In this document: positions 31,326 to 42,268 of the stretch, piece after piece
Layout: each line of letters starts with the position of its first letter
Numbering within the stretch: the stretch's first letter is position 1
Source: Conoideocrella luteorostrata
Lineage: Eukaryota; Ascomycota; Sordariomycetes; Hypocreales; Clavicipitaceae
DNA: 64,000 nt
NCBI GenBank assembly: GCA_032433595.1
Contig: JASWJB010000160.1
Coordinates: forward strand, 1-64,000
Direction of reading: 5' to 3'
Notes under the pieces: generated by a model
The model's database searches: none
Seen by the model: only the letters and a program-made list of their open reading frames with translations
Told to the model about the DNA's origin: nothing
Made by a program: the position numbers and the translations under genes

Positions 31326-34300
31326 ATGGATCTCTACGACGTAGAACAAACTGTGACGCCAAACTTAGATGGCTTGTCCATTGCGACGCCTTCAACTACC
31401 GAATCCTTGACTGAACCTGGCAGAATGAAGCTATACTATTTTGGTAACGAATTCCCACATGATGAGCTTGAAGGCCTTGTTCGTCATCTTCGAAACTACA
31501 GCAAAGATAGACAACATCGGATACTAGACACTTTCATTCATGAGGCTACACTAGCACTACGTGATGAAGTGCGTTTGCTTCCGTCCACTCTGCGATCACT
31601 GGTGCCGCCCTTTGAGAACATTTTCACCCTAGTTCACCACGCAGAGCTCCGAGGCGGTCGGCTTGGTGCCGCCGTCGATGGCATGCTTTTGTGTGCAGTC
31701 CAGTTGGCCACGTTCATCGGGTAAAGAAAAATCTTAACGCCAAGCTCGCGAAATCTCCACTTATTAATCATCGTCAGCAGATATCATGAGAATACTGAGG
31801 ATGACACCTTTGACTTCCATAATGGTGATCCTTGCCTCGCTGGACTAGGCACCGGCCTCTTGTCAACTGCTGCGGTGTCGATCGCCCCAACCTTGGCAGA
31901 CTTACCAATTGCTGGTGCGGAAGTGATTCGCATCGCTTTTAGGCTTGGCATTTTGGTGAATGAAGTTTCCTATAACTTGCAGCCAAGAACTGGTGATGGT
32001 GCGAAGCACGACAGCTGGGCATATGTAGTGCCAAACGTCACATCGGCCGACGTGCAAGCACATCTCGATGCAACACAGGCAGCCGAGGCAAGTTTACAAA
32101 CCCAAAGTCGTAAGAATAAAAATAAAGCTGAGTAGGGCTTCACTAACTTGTCAAAAACCTAAGAAAACTCCAACACCAAGCAAAATTTTCATCAGCGCGG
32201 TGAGCCGTACGTCAGTAACTATTAGCGGCCCTCCTACGCGATTGAAACATATGTTCCAAGCATCCGACTTTTTTCGAGATCTGACATCTATACCATTGCC
32301 CGTTTACGGAGGTCTGTGTCACGCGAAGCACATATACAACAAGGAGCATACTACTAGGATTGTTAATACAAGTACGCTGAATGTCCTAAGTGCCAGGTTT
32401 ACGCCCCGAGCGCCTGTCCTCTCACCAAGTACTGGACAACCATTTCCTGCTAGGAGCCCAACTTCGCTGTTTCACAATATTGTCGAAGAGATTCTAACAC
32501 AAGTGATTCGGTGGGACGAAGTTATTCAGGGTGTTGTAGGCCGAGCAAGAGATGCGGCTGCTTCTGAAGTCATGGTGCACTTGTTCCGAACCTCTCTGCC
32601 TGCTCGCGACCTCTTCGAGGCGTTCAAGTCGGAGCCCCATCAATTCAAGGGTCTAACTACAGACTTAATTCAGTGGATTTACAAGCCTACAAATTCGCCT
32701 CGGAGACCAAGAAGTGCACAGCAGGCTAAGATTGCCATCGTAGGCATGGCGTGTCGTATGCCTGGAGGTGACAACACCGATCAATTCTGGGATGTGCTAA
32801 ATGAAGGATTGGACATGTACCAAAAGATTCCCTCTGATCGGTTTGATGTTGAATCACACTGCGATCCAACAGGCAAACGCCTCAATACCAGTGTGACTCC
32901 GTACGGCTGCTTTATCGACGAGCCTGGTCTTTTCGACGCGCCATTCTTCAACATGTCCCCTCGCGAAGCTCTCCAGACCGATCCTATGCAACGATTGGCT
33001 ATTGTAACGGCGTACGAAGCCCTAGAACGCGCTGGTTACGTTGCAAATCGCACAGCTGCGACTGATTTGCATCGCATCGGTACGTTTTATGGCCAAGCCA
33101 GCGACGACTACCGAGAGGTAAATTCAGCTCAGGAAATCAGCACTTATTTCATCACTGGCGGCTGTCGCGCATTTGGCCCTGGTCGAATTAATTATTTCTT
33201 CAAGTTCTCTGGGCCAAGTTACAGCATTGATACAGCCTGCTCATCGGGACTGGCCACGATCCATGTAAATTCTCATTCGCGTCTCTCTCCGCTTTTTCTC
33301 TCTCTACATATCAATTAACAATGGTATAGGTAGCATGCAATTCTCTTTGGAGCGGCGATACGGACATGGCAGTGGCAGGAGGGATGAACGTTTTGACAAA
33401 CTCAGATGCGTTTGCTGGTCTAAGTAACGGCCACTTCCTGTCCAAGACTCCCGGTGCGTGTAAGACCTGGGACTGTGATGCCGATGGATACTGTCGAGCA
33501 GACGGCGTCGCCACAGTCATTTTGAAGCGATTAGAAGACGCCGAAGCAGACAACGATAACATCCTTGGTGTCATTCTCGCTTCTGGGACCAATCACTCCG
33601 CCGAGGCTATCTCCATCACCCATCCGCACGCAGGCCACCAGGCATACCTCGCCAGGCAGTTATTGGAACAGGCTGGTGTGGATGCTCTGGACGTTAGCTA
33701 CGTTGAAATGCACGGGACGGGTACCCAGGCGGGTGATGCGCAAGAGATTCAGTCCGTCACCGAAGTGTTTGCTCCATTGACTGCTACAAAACGCCGAAGC
33801 CCGAATCAACCTCTACACATCGGGGCTGTAAAATCGAGTGTTGGCCACGGTGAGGCTGTGGCAGGAACTACGGCTCTTCTCAAGGTGTTACTCATGTTTG
33901 AGAAAGAAATAATCCCGCCACATGTGGGCATCAAGAACAGCATCAACCAAGGCTTTCCTACTGATCTCGAGAAGAGAAACCTACACATACCTTATGAGCG
34001 GACACCTTGGCCCCATGTGTCGAACAAGAAGCGCATCGCCGTGGTGAACAATTTTAGTGCTGCTGGTGGAAACACGAGTCTTGTCATTGAAGAGGCACCT
34101 GCCCGAGTTACCGATGAGGATAACGAGGAAGCGGTCGACACTCGTGCAACGCACGTCTTCACCGTGTCTGCCAAGAGCAAGTTGTCGCTGAAAGGGAATC
34201 TCGAACGCTTGATTTCGTTCCTTGATGCCAATACTGATGTTTCATTGCCGAACTTGGCATACACCACTACTGCCCGACGTCAGCATCACAACCACCGTGT

Positions 34301-37085
34301 CGCTATAAGCGCTTCGGACGTCTCACATTTGAAGAAGAGTCTGAACTCGTATATCCAATCGGTCGATACGCACAAACCTATTCCTGCTACCGGAGCGCCT
34401 CCAGTCGTCTTCGTCTTTACGGGCCAAGGAGCCTCATACCGTTCTATGAATCTGGAATTGTTCTCCAACTGTCCTTTTTTCCGATCCGAGATACTGCACT
34501 TGGATCTTATAAGTCAAGCCCAAGGTTTTCCTACTTTTATCCCAGTGATTGATGGCAGACATCCCAAAGACTATAGTCACTCGCCTGTAGAGACTCAGCT
34601 CGCTCTAGTCTGCACTGAAATAGCACTGGCAAAGTACTGGGAGTCGCTTGGTGTGACGCCAAGCGTCGTTATCGGCCATAGCCTCGGAGAATATGCCGCG
34701 CTACACGTGGCTGGCGTGTTATCAGCGGCTGATGCAATCTTTCTAGTCGGTCAAAGGGCCACCCTACTAGAGAGAGAATGCCAGGCTAACAGCCACAAGA
34801 TGTTGGCCGTGAGAGCCTCTCTCGACGAGATTACCTCCAAAGCCAATTCTAAGAAGTTCGATATTGCCTGTCTAAACGGACCACAAGACACCGTGCTGAG
34901 TGGAACAGAGACCGAGATAGAAAATTTGGCCGAAGAACTTAATGCCGGGGGTTACAAATGTTTCCCGCTCGATGTAGCGTTTGCTTTCCACTCTGCACAG
35001 ACAGATGCCATCTTGGATGAACTTGAGGAGACGACTCGGATTGGAGCGCTATTTCAGCCGCCTCAACTTCCCATCGTCTCTCCGCTGTTAGGTAAAGTCA
35101 TCTTTGACGAAAAGACTGTTGATGCCGAGTACATAAGACGCGCCACGCGAGAAACAGTCAATTTCAAGGAAGCCATCGAAACAGCCTACGACATGTCCAT
35201 CGTGGACGAAGCAATGGTATGGATCGAGATAGGTCCTCACCCCGTCGGTGTGGGGTTTGTGAAGTCAATTTTGCCCTCCGTCAATGTTGCCGTCCCCTCT
35301 TTCCGCCGTGGGGAGAATAACTGGCACACGCTTTCCACTAGTCTGGCTGCAGTGCATGCTGCTGGAGTTCATGTGGACTGGAACGAGTTTCATCGTCCGT
35401 TTGAGCGCGGTCTGCGTCTCCTGGACCTACCCACGTACGCCTGGAATAACAAGACATACTGGTTGCAGTATAATGGCGACTGGGCACTAACGAAGGGCAA
35501 CACTTTCTATGATTCTGAGAAGAAGTCCAATGGAATAGGCAATCCATTGGCTGCGCCGCTTTCCAGTCTGCGGACCTCGCTGGTGCATCTCATCGTCGAA
35601 GAGACGTTCTCAGATACAGCAGCGCGAGTTGTTGTGCAGTCTGATATGATGCAGTCAGACTTTTTGGCTGCAGCATGGGGTCACAAGATGAATAATGCAG
35701 GTGTTGTGACATCGGTAAGTATTTTTCCTCACGTGTCAAGCGTCCGTAGTCGTCACTGAGTGAGTGTACTAATCACACTGGCTTTACAGTCCATCCATGC
35801 TGATATTGCATGGACACTCGGCAAATATGCTATCAATAAACTGAGACCAAAAGATAAAAAGACGAGCGCGGATATGGAAATTCGCAATCTCGTCGTCCGC
35901 GAGGGGCTGGTGGCGCAAACCAACACCAACGTGCCTCAGCTTATCCAAGTCTCCATCGAAATACAAGACGTTAGCTCCGGAGTAGCCCGTCTTGAATGGC
36001 ATAATGTTAGAAATGATGGTTACACGCTAGTTGAAGAAGAGCCCGTCGTCACCGCTGAAGTTATATACGCAAGCCCGAACGACTGGCTACCAAATTGGGT
36101 TCCCCTGCAGCATTTCGTCCTGGGCCGTATTGCAGCCCTTAAGCAACTTGCTGAACGTGGTCAAGCGAGTCGTCTGTCGCATGATATGGCTTACCTACTT
36201 TTCGCGAATAAGCTCGTCGACTACGCCGAAAAATATCGCGGCATGCAGTCTGTCGTGATGCACGATTTGGAGGCCTTTGCAGAAGTGACTTTGAAAGATG
36301 GCGCGACTGGCGGGGTTTGGACGGTACCCCCCTATTTCATGGATAGCGTGTTCCATCTTGCCGGGTTCGTTATGAATGTCTCTGACGCAATAGACATGAA
36401 GAACTTTTGTGTGACTCCTGGTTGGCGTTCGCTACGCCTGGCCCGCCCGCTTGTTGCTGGTGGTGGGTACCGATCTTATGTCAAGATGATTCCCACGCCC
36501 GAAGATCAGACAGTGTATCTTGGTGATGTATATGTGCTTCAGGACGATGAAATCATAGGTGTGATGCAGGCTATGAAGTTCCGCAGGTATCCTCGCGTGC
36601 TTCTCAATCGTTTCTTCACGCCTGCTGAGGTCAAGAATTCTGCCTCTGGGGATGTGGTCGTCCCGTCCAGCAGTATCACGAGCAGGAACATGACTGCCGT
36701 CAAGGATTTGGCTGATGCTCCCGCGGTGGCTGAGGAACCAGAGTCCACTGAAGTATTAAAGGAGAGCAAGCCGAAGTCGACACCCAAACCACCTCCCGTC
36801 AAAGTTGAGCCAGCGCAGCAGAAGGATACTCAGAAGCCAGCTGTCAGCGACTCCGAAAGTACAGCAACCAAGGCTATGCAACTCGTTGCTAAAGAGGCGG
36901 GATTGGATCTTGGAGATCTTGATGACGATGTCAATTTCGCAAATATAGGCGTTGACAGTCTGATGAGCCTCGTGATTGCGGAGAAACTGAGAGAGCAGCT
37001 TGGAGTTGCTGTAAGTGGTAGTCTGTTTTTGGAGTATCCAACGGCTGGGGACTTGCGTGCTTGGTTGGTGGAATATTACTGCTAG
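31326..37085 (+). CDS. Non-reducing polyketide synthase, SAT-KS-AT-PT-ACP (atrochrysone carboxylic acid synthase type)
   Basis: Five exons, 31326-31720, 31781-32087, 32164-33264, 33330-35714 and 35790-37085, encode 1827 aa. Intron 2 is a GC-AG intron (donor GCAAGT, branch CACTAAC). Domains: starter-unit ACP transacylase with a CLAG nucleophile near Cys150; ketosynthase from about residue 423 with DTACSSG (Cys593) and the HGTGT His729; acyltransferase with GHSLG (Ser1052); product template with His1386 (in WGHKM) and Asp1581 (PPYFMDS); one acyl carrier protein with GVDSLMS (phosphopantetheine Ser1786). There is no thioesterase or methyltransferase, which fits group V NR-PKSs such as ACAS/MdpG/GedC that require the separate metallo-beta-lactamase thioesterase. 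The expected product is an octaketide folded with C6-C11 cyclisation. The start at 31326 agrees with the conserved [12 protein letters not shown] segment; no upstream ATG exists in frame. Confidence 0.94.
32088..32163 (+). other. GC-AG intron in the PKS gene
   Basis: The 76-bp intron starts with GCAAGT, the strongest known GC donor, and ends CTAAG with a CACTAAC branch site. All nearby GT donors give the wrong phase or lose conserved residues, while this one restores the [17 protein letters not shown] junction. Confidence 0.75.
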
Positions 37086-37440
37086 ATTGGCTCGTGTATT
37101 CTGCTCGAACTAAGTTTTATTTCTTAACAATAAACGACGAAGTAGCGATATTCTTTGAAGTAGATGCAGTGACCTGCACATGAGTATATGAAGTATTCGT
37201 ATCGGGAGTTATGAAGGCAGCAGGCAATATACAAGCTATTCTTCAGATGTCTATAAGCGTGGGGAGATGTCTACGTAATCTATGGCAGATTGTTCAAATT
37301 AACCGTGCAGAGACGTAGATTGGGCAAGCTGACTCCTGAAGTGGTGAGTTACCTGGTAAGAAATAACAAACTCTATGACAAGTACGACAAACAACCCAGT
37401 TAAACTCTACCACGTTGCAAATTACACAACACAACCAACT
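37086..37440. other. Convergent intergenic region (PKS/dehydratase 3' ends)
   Basis: A 355-bp AT-rich stretch between convergent stop codons. It presumably carries both polyadenylation regions. Confidence 0.5.
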
Positions 37441-38063
37441 CTAGTGTTCAAATATCTTGTCCAAATCATGCTCACCCCATCGAATATCAGGCTCTAAGCC
37501 AGCAAATTTCCACACTCCATCCACTTTCCGGTACTGAATCGTAGCCTTGCCATGAGCGTGACCCTTGTACAATACCTCTGTCAATTCATCACCACTGTAC
37601 TTCTGGTGCGCCACACGCATTTGATGATAACCAGTAATCTCACCATCGCTATTCTGAACCCATTTACTTGCACCTATGAAGTGCTGCGTCTTGATCCGCG
37701 TGTTGCCGAGGAATTTCACATCTGAGGCTATGGCTAAGAACTTCTCAGAAGGCAGCGACTCCCAAAGCTGGCCCTTAACTGGGCGGTAATCAATCTAGGC
37801 TCAGAAGAGTGAAACGTCAGCATTTGGTGCAATGCTCCATGGAGGACTTATACAGGGCCTTCTTCACATGAAGTGTTGGGGCGATGGACTTGGCTAGCCG
37901 ATCCCAATCCTTTGTGTCGTAGCTTTCGGCCCATTCAAAAAGCACGTGCTGACACCCTGCTACGTCTGAGCTTATCTCGTCAGCAGATTATTTGCATTAA
38001 ATCCACCTAAGCATGACCGAACTAACCTTCATACGTGGGTGTTTTATGATTCGTTTCGGCCAT
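37441..38063 (-). CDS. Scytalone-dehydratase-like dehydratase (MdpB type)
   Basis: Three exons, 38063-38027, 37956-37868 and 37794-37441 (introns 70 and 73 bp), encode 159 aa. The sequence follows the scytalone dehydratase/NTF2 fold: [19 protein letters not shown], then [15 protein letters not shown] across intron 2, then [11 protein letters not shown] containing the conserved His. HQKYSGDE and [17 protein letters not shown] close the domain. Scytalone dehydratase uses Tyr, Asp, His and Asn residues in these regions; Asp and His counterparts are visible. In the mdp pathway the homologue dehydrates the ketoreductase product on the way from emodin to chrysophanol. The divergent neighbour is precisely such a reductase. 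This is a normal length for the family (about 160 aa). Confidence 0.88.
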
Positions 38064-38438
38064 GATGTCGCAACGAGGGTTGTTGATATTTAGAGCTAGG
38101 TATTTTGAGCCTTGAGAGTGGAAACACAGAATAACGAGACGCTAATGGCATCGGAGCGGTCTTTCAGCTTATCTACTCTTAGCTAAATGGCCTTGGTCAA
38201 TTGTTCCGTCCATCCCTGCGGTCAATTTTAGGGTACCGAGGCCCAATTCCGAGTCACCCCGAGAATTGCCCTTGCCCGAGTCTCGGACATTTCTTGGAAG
38301 ACCCCCCACATCCTTCGAGACCTTAAAAAGCCAAAGTTCCGTCGCGGACTGTAACAGGCAGAAAAAGGTAAATTTTTCACATTCTTTGTCTTATCTTTTT
38401 CTCCGGAACTTCATAGAAAATTTTGAGAAACACTCAAC
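38064..38438. promoter_or_regulatory. Divergent dehydratase/ketoreductase promoter with a CCGN5CGG palindrome
   Basis: A 375-bp shared region. The element CCGAGTCTCGG at 38276-38286 is palindromic around its centre and matches CCGN5CGG, a Zn2Cys6-type dyad. No strict AflR consensus was seen. Confidence 0.55.
38276..38286. promoter_or_regulatory. Palindromic CCGN5CGG element
   Basis: CCGAG-T-CTCGG, an inverted half-site pair, in the dehydratase/ketoreductase divergent promoter. A second CCGN5CGG occurs in the AflS/AflR promoter. Confidence 0.45.
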
Positions 38439-39233
38439 ATGCCAGTCTCTTACACCCCCGGCAGACTCGATGGAAAGGTGGCCCTAGTAACGGGCTCTGG
38501 GCGAGGAATAGGAGCCGCCATTGCGATTCAGTTGGGGAAACTTGGCGCCAAGGTCGTCGTGAATTATGCCAACGCAGCCGAGCACGCCAACAAAGTCGTT
38601 ACCGAGATCAAAAACTTGAACTCGGACGCCGTGGCCATCAAGGCCGACGTGCGTCAGGTTTCTCAAACCATAAAGCTATTTGACGACGCAATTGCTCATT
38701 TTGGCCATCTCGATATTGCCGTCAGCAACTCGGGAGTCGTGAGCTTCGGTCACCTCAGGGACGTGACAGAGGAGGAATTTGATCGCGTCTTCAGCTTAAA
38801 CACACGCGGCCAGTTCTTTGTTGCGCGTGAAGCATACCGCGTTCTAAGTGAACACGGCCGTATTATTCTTACGTCGTCAAACACATCCAAGGACTTTAGT
38901 GTTCCGAATCACTCGCTCTACTCTGGTTCAAAGGGTGCGATTGACTCGTTTGTTCGTATTCTGTCCAAGGATTGCGGTGATAAGAAAATCACTGTCAATG
39001 GTGTTGCTCCCGGAGGAACTGTGACGGACATGTTTCGCGCGGTTTCTCAGCATTATATTCCTGGCGGCGAGAAATACGGGCCGGAAGAGCGACAGCAGAT
39101 GGCTGCCCTTGCGTCGCCTCTGCATCGTAATGGATTTCCTCAGGATATTGCCAATGTTGTTGGGTTCCTCGCCAGCAAAGAGGCCGAGTGGGTTAATGGC
39201 AAGGTTATTACACTTGATGGCGGCGCCGCATAA
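38439..39233 (+). CDS. Trihydroxynaphthalene-reductase-like ketoreductase (MdpC type SDR)
   Basis: A 264-aa single-exon classical SDR. The cofactor motif TGSGRGIG is at residues 18-25, VSNSGV replaces NNAG, the catalytic Ser is in LTSSNTS, and the catalytic pair is YSGSK. The [10 protein letters not shown] loop matches versicolorin reductase, THN reductase and MdpC. These NADPH enzymes reduce anthrahydroquinones or hydroxynaphthalenes; in chrysophanol biosynthesis MdpC reduces emodin hydroquinone so that a phenolic OH can be eliminated. With the divergent dehydratase it forms the deoxygenation module. Length and N-terminus ([11 protein letters not shown]) are typical, so the start is well supported. 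Confidence 0.92.
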   Translation: MPVSYTPGRLDGKVALVTGSGRGIGAAIAIQLGKLGAKVVVNYANAAEHANKVVTEIKNLNSDAVAIKADVRQVSQTIKLFDDAIAHFGHLDIAVSNSGVVSFGHLRDVTEEEFDRVFSLNTRGQFFVAREAYRVLSEHGRIILTSSNTSKDFSVPNHSLYSGSKGAIDSFVRILSKDCGDKKITVNGVAPGGTVTDMFRAVSQHYIPGGEKYGPEERQQMAALASPLHRNGFPQDIANVVGFLASKEAEWVNGKVITLDGGAA

Positions 39234-39853
39234 ATAATACTGCAATGCTTTGTGTTTGGACACGCGGCATTCGGCCTGATGCATGCCCGTAGCCTATCGC
39301 GTATCGGGCAAAGTAGATCAATTTCGAGAAAACACACTTTATTTTGAATATAATTTGCCTCCATCTTTAAGAATTAACCCTGTGATCACGAAATTGTGTT
39401 AATTATGCATTCGTTTCGAGGCTCTTATTGCATGCACTGTGACAGCCATGTTTGGCTTTCCTGTTAAAATGCTTGTTCATTGAATACATCTATTTGCTGT
39501 ATAGCGTACAATAACCGGCCGATTGTTCTTCGGCCATAGAGTCCATCTGTGAAAGCATACATAGATACAGTACTTGTTCAACGAGATTAGATCCGCGAGC
39601 ACGCACACAAAAGGCTACCGATATTGTCGTGAGTAAACATGAGTCTAGATTCTATGTAAGATCGTTCTTGGAGAGCTTATGATGAAAGGAAAACATAAGC
39701 TTTATTTGGCTATGTCGACCCCGAATTCCTAGCCTCACATACCCCAGGGCTTCCGTACATTGAACTCTCTTTGTGAGACGAGGAGAACGTCCACTTTCTG
39801 AGAGTCGGGCTGTAAGCAATAAAACTTCCTCTCATCATGTACGATGCATTTTG
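39234..39853. other. Convergent intergenic region, no gene recognised
   Basis: About 620 bp between the ketoreductase and AflS-like gene 3' ends. Only short motif-free frames are present. Confidence 0.5.
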
Positions 39854-41400
39854 CTAATGTGCCTTAAACTGCGTCGTCAATGCTGCGACCATCCCATCTT
39901 TCGAGCGCAACTGGCTCGTTACAACCAGCCTACCGGCACCATCGCTCGCAGAATTGATCATATTCAATACATCAGTCATCTCCATCTCGCTTCCATTGGC
40001 TAGCTGGAGCATGCTCAGATCCCTTATTCGTGGCACTGCTTCCACTTCAGGATTGGACATTCTGCCCGGCTCTGGAAGTAGACGTGTAGTGAGTACGAGC
40101 ATGTGGGCACCGCTGACGCGCAGGATATCCAAATATTTCTCAAGTTCAGCTTTACCGGCTGCGAGAAACCCATTTACAGACGCAGGCGTATCATAGGATA
40201 AAGGAAGGTGGAGGATGTAGACGGAGGCATCAGTTATGGGCTGGGGCATGCTCGCAGCACCGTATGTTACGGTAATCCGAGATGAACCGGCACCGGAGCT
40301 GATGCCAAGGCCAGAATCCGCTTCAAGTTGACCGTCGCCGTCCTGTTCAAATCCGCCTATTCTAGTGCCCTGCCACATTGACTCTGGGCTACGTGAGGAT
40401 GATTTCGTAGTGTCGATTTGCACTACGATACGTAGATTAGAGTAACTACTTACAAGCCATCTTGCCATGGACGTTGATTGTGCTCCAATCTGCTCCATCA
40501 CTCACCCACGGTTAGTTTTCAGTTCTCTTCAAACAGGGGGAATGGCGGCCTGCATCCTACCTCAACAACACAGACATTACCCAGCTTTGTCCAGTTAAGT
40601 TGTGAAAGGGCTTGGAAGATGTCCTCCTCGCGATATAACCCGGCAGCGTGATCAAGATATGCCGACCATTGCCGACGAAGCTTGTGGCTATTGAGGACAC
40701 TGGTGGAGAAAGACCTTGTCGTATTGAATGCCAGGTTGAACGCAGACTCTCCTGGATTCTGCGACGCCCCGAAGCGCTGCGTAGCCAACGACATCTGTAG
40801 TGCGGTCGGAGCGAGATGGTCAGCCATGAATACCGCGGCGTCCAACCAGGAGTTGTCGAGAAACTGCGCCGACAGCGGCGTGTGAGCAACACTGTTAGCG
40901 TCCGGCTGATGAAGGAATCCGAAAGTAGCCATAAGGCGGATGACCCGGCTCAACTGGTCCTGTGGGACTCCCACCAGGTCGGCTAGATCCTTAACGGATA
41001 TAGTGACGTCCACCGGGATGCAGGCTAGGATCTGAAACTCGGCGAGCCACTTGAGGCAGGCTAGAAGCTCGGTCTAAACAAAGTCACGCGCGACTGGGTA
41101 AGCTTCAGATCAAGCCCGGTGGCCTGGCAAGACATTTGTGACGGGGGTGGAGCAATCGCGGGAGCGGCTTACGTGACGAGCGAGGTCCTGGAGCAGCTCA
41201 GTAGGGCCGGCGGCGAGCCTCCGTATCGCCGCCGTGCTGGCCAAGATGTCTGCTTTGGACTGGCTCAGGTCTTTGTTATCCTCGCCGAAGTTGGCCCATA
41301 GCTGATCTGAGGAGTGGCTGCCGCGGCGCGAGCCCTCAAGTCTCTTGACCGCGGCGTAAAGTTTTTCGGCGTGCTGAATGAGCTCTGTCAACCCGTCCAT
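39854..41400 (-). CDS. AflS/AflJ-like transcriptional co-activator (O-methyltransferase fold)
   Basis: Three exons, 41400-41173, 41073-40561 and 40489-39854 (introns 99 and 71 bp), encode 458 aa. The N-terminal region contains a dimerisation/winged-helix part: ADLVGVPQDQLSRVIRLMAT at about residues 100-120, with FLHQPDANSVAHTPLSAQF beyond. The C-terminal half follows the plant/fungal O-methyltransferase fold. The SAM-binding motif is degraded: EIGAQSTSMARWL replaces a DVGGGxGxxxxxL motif, and VVQID replaces FVVQD. This loss is characteristic of AflJ/MdpA/AcTFs-type regulators, which bind AflR rather than methylate. It is divergent from the AflR-like gene at 42269 over 0.87 kb, the same arrangement as in other clusters of this type. 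Start at the first conserved Met (MDGLTELIQHAEKL). Confidence 0.88.
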
Positions 41401-42268
41401 AATGCAGTCAGGGTTGTAGACGATGGGAGTATGTCGGTGACTTATGCTCCGGGGTATGGGGGCATAGAAAACCTCCCGCAATTGCTTGTGGCGAATTGGA
41501 CTTCGGACCAACAAAACACGGAGATCCTATTTGAAAATTTTTGTAGCGGTGTCCTATCCATTTCCGCTTTGGTCATGAAGAGCAAACAACGTGCCGACAC
41601 TTTCGCGTTCCGGTAAAATAGTCCGAGAGCGAATACAGGCAGCAAAAGTCGGAGTAATAATCCTTCCCACGGCTCTCCGTGGCAGCCGGGGCTGTGCACA
41701 GGCGTGCCCGAAGCAGTTATGAATCCTATTGGGCTGTTATCCTACCGCTCCTCGGTTTTACTCCGTATTAATCTGTGAGTCTGCATCATGACCTCATCTA
41801 CCCTGCGGCCCCCAATGCGGCCCAAATGTGAAGTGGATGGCAATCGAATCCGACAGAAAGAGCAAAGCTCTATTGATTTATGTCTTTTTCGCTGGAATTA
41901 CAAAATACATTCTAGTGCTACAGAGCTCGTAATCGATGTCCTTTGCAATTGCTATCCCAGCCTAGTGAGGCGACTAGGAATAAAGCTGCCATCATATCTA
42001 CGTATCTAGCAGTCTTGTCCTCGAAACTTGTCCTGCACCGCTGTAGCATTATTTGTGACGCATATTTCTCGGCGGTAACTCCGGAGGGTGGCGAGTCGTA
42101 CGAAGGTGGCCTACCCAATATTATTCCCCCCATCCTTCCTTTGTCCTACCCCTGTCATCAGTGCCCGTATTTGTTCGTATTGGTGCTTTGTACCGTGCAA
42201 CCACAAAGAGTGCCTCATCAAATCCTTCTATAGCTAGTATTGTATTCTTGCGTATGCGGAGTTGAAAT
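41401..42268. promoter_or_regulatory. Divergent AflS-like/AflR-like regulator promoter
   Basis: An 868-bp shared region with TCG-CGTTC-CGG at 41603-41613 (loose AflR pattern) and CCG-CTCCT-CGG at 41744-41754. Both would fit autoregulation by the encoded Zn2Cys6 factor; not shown. Confidence 0.55.
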
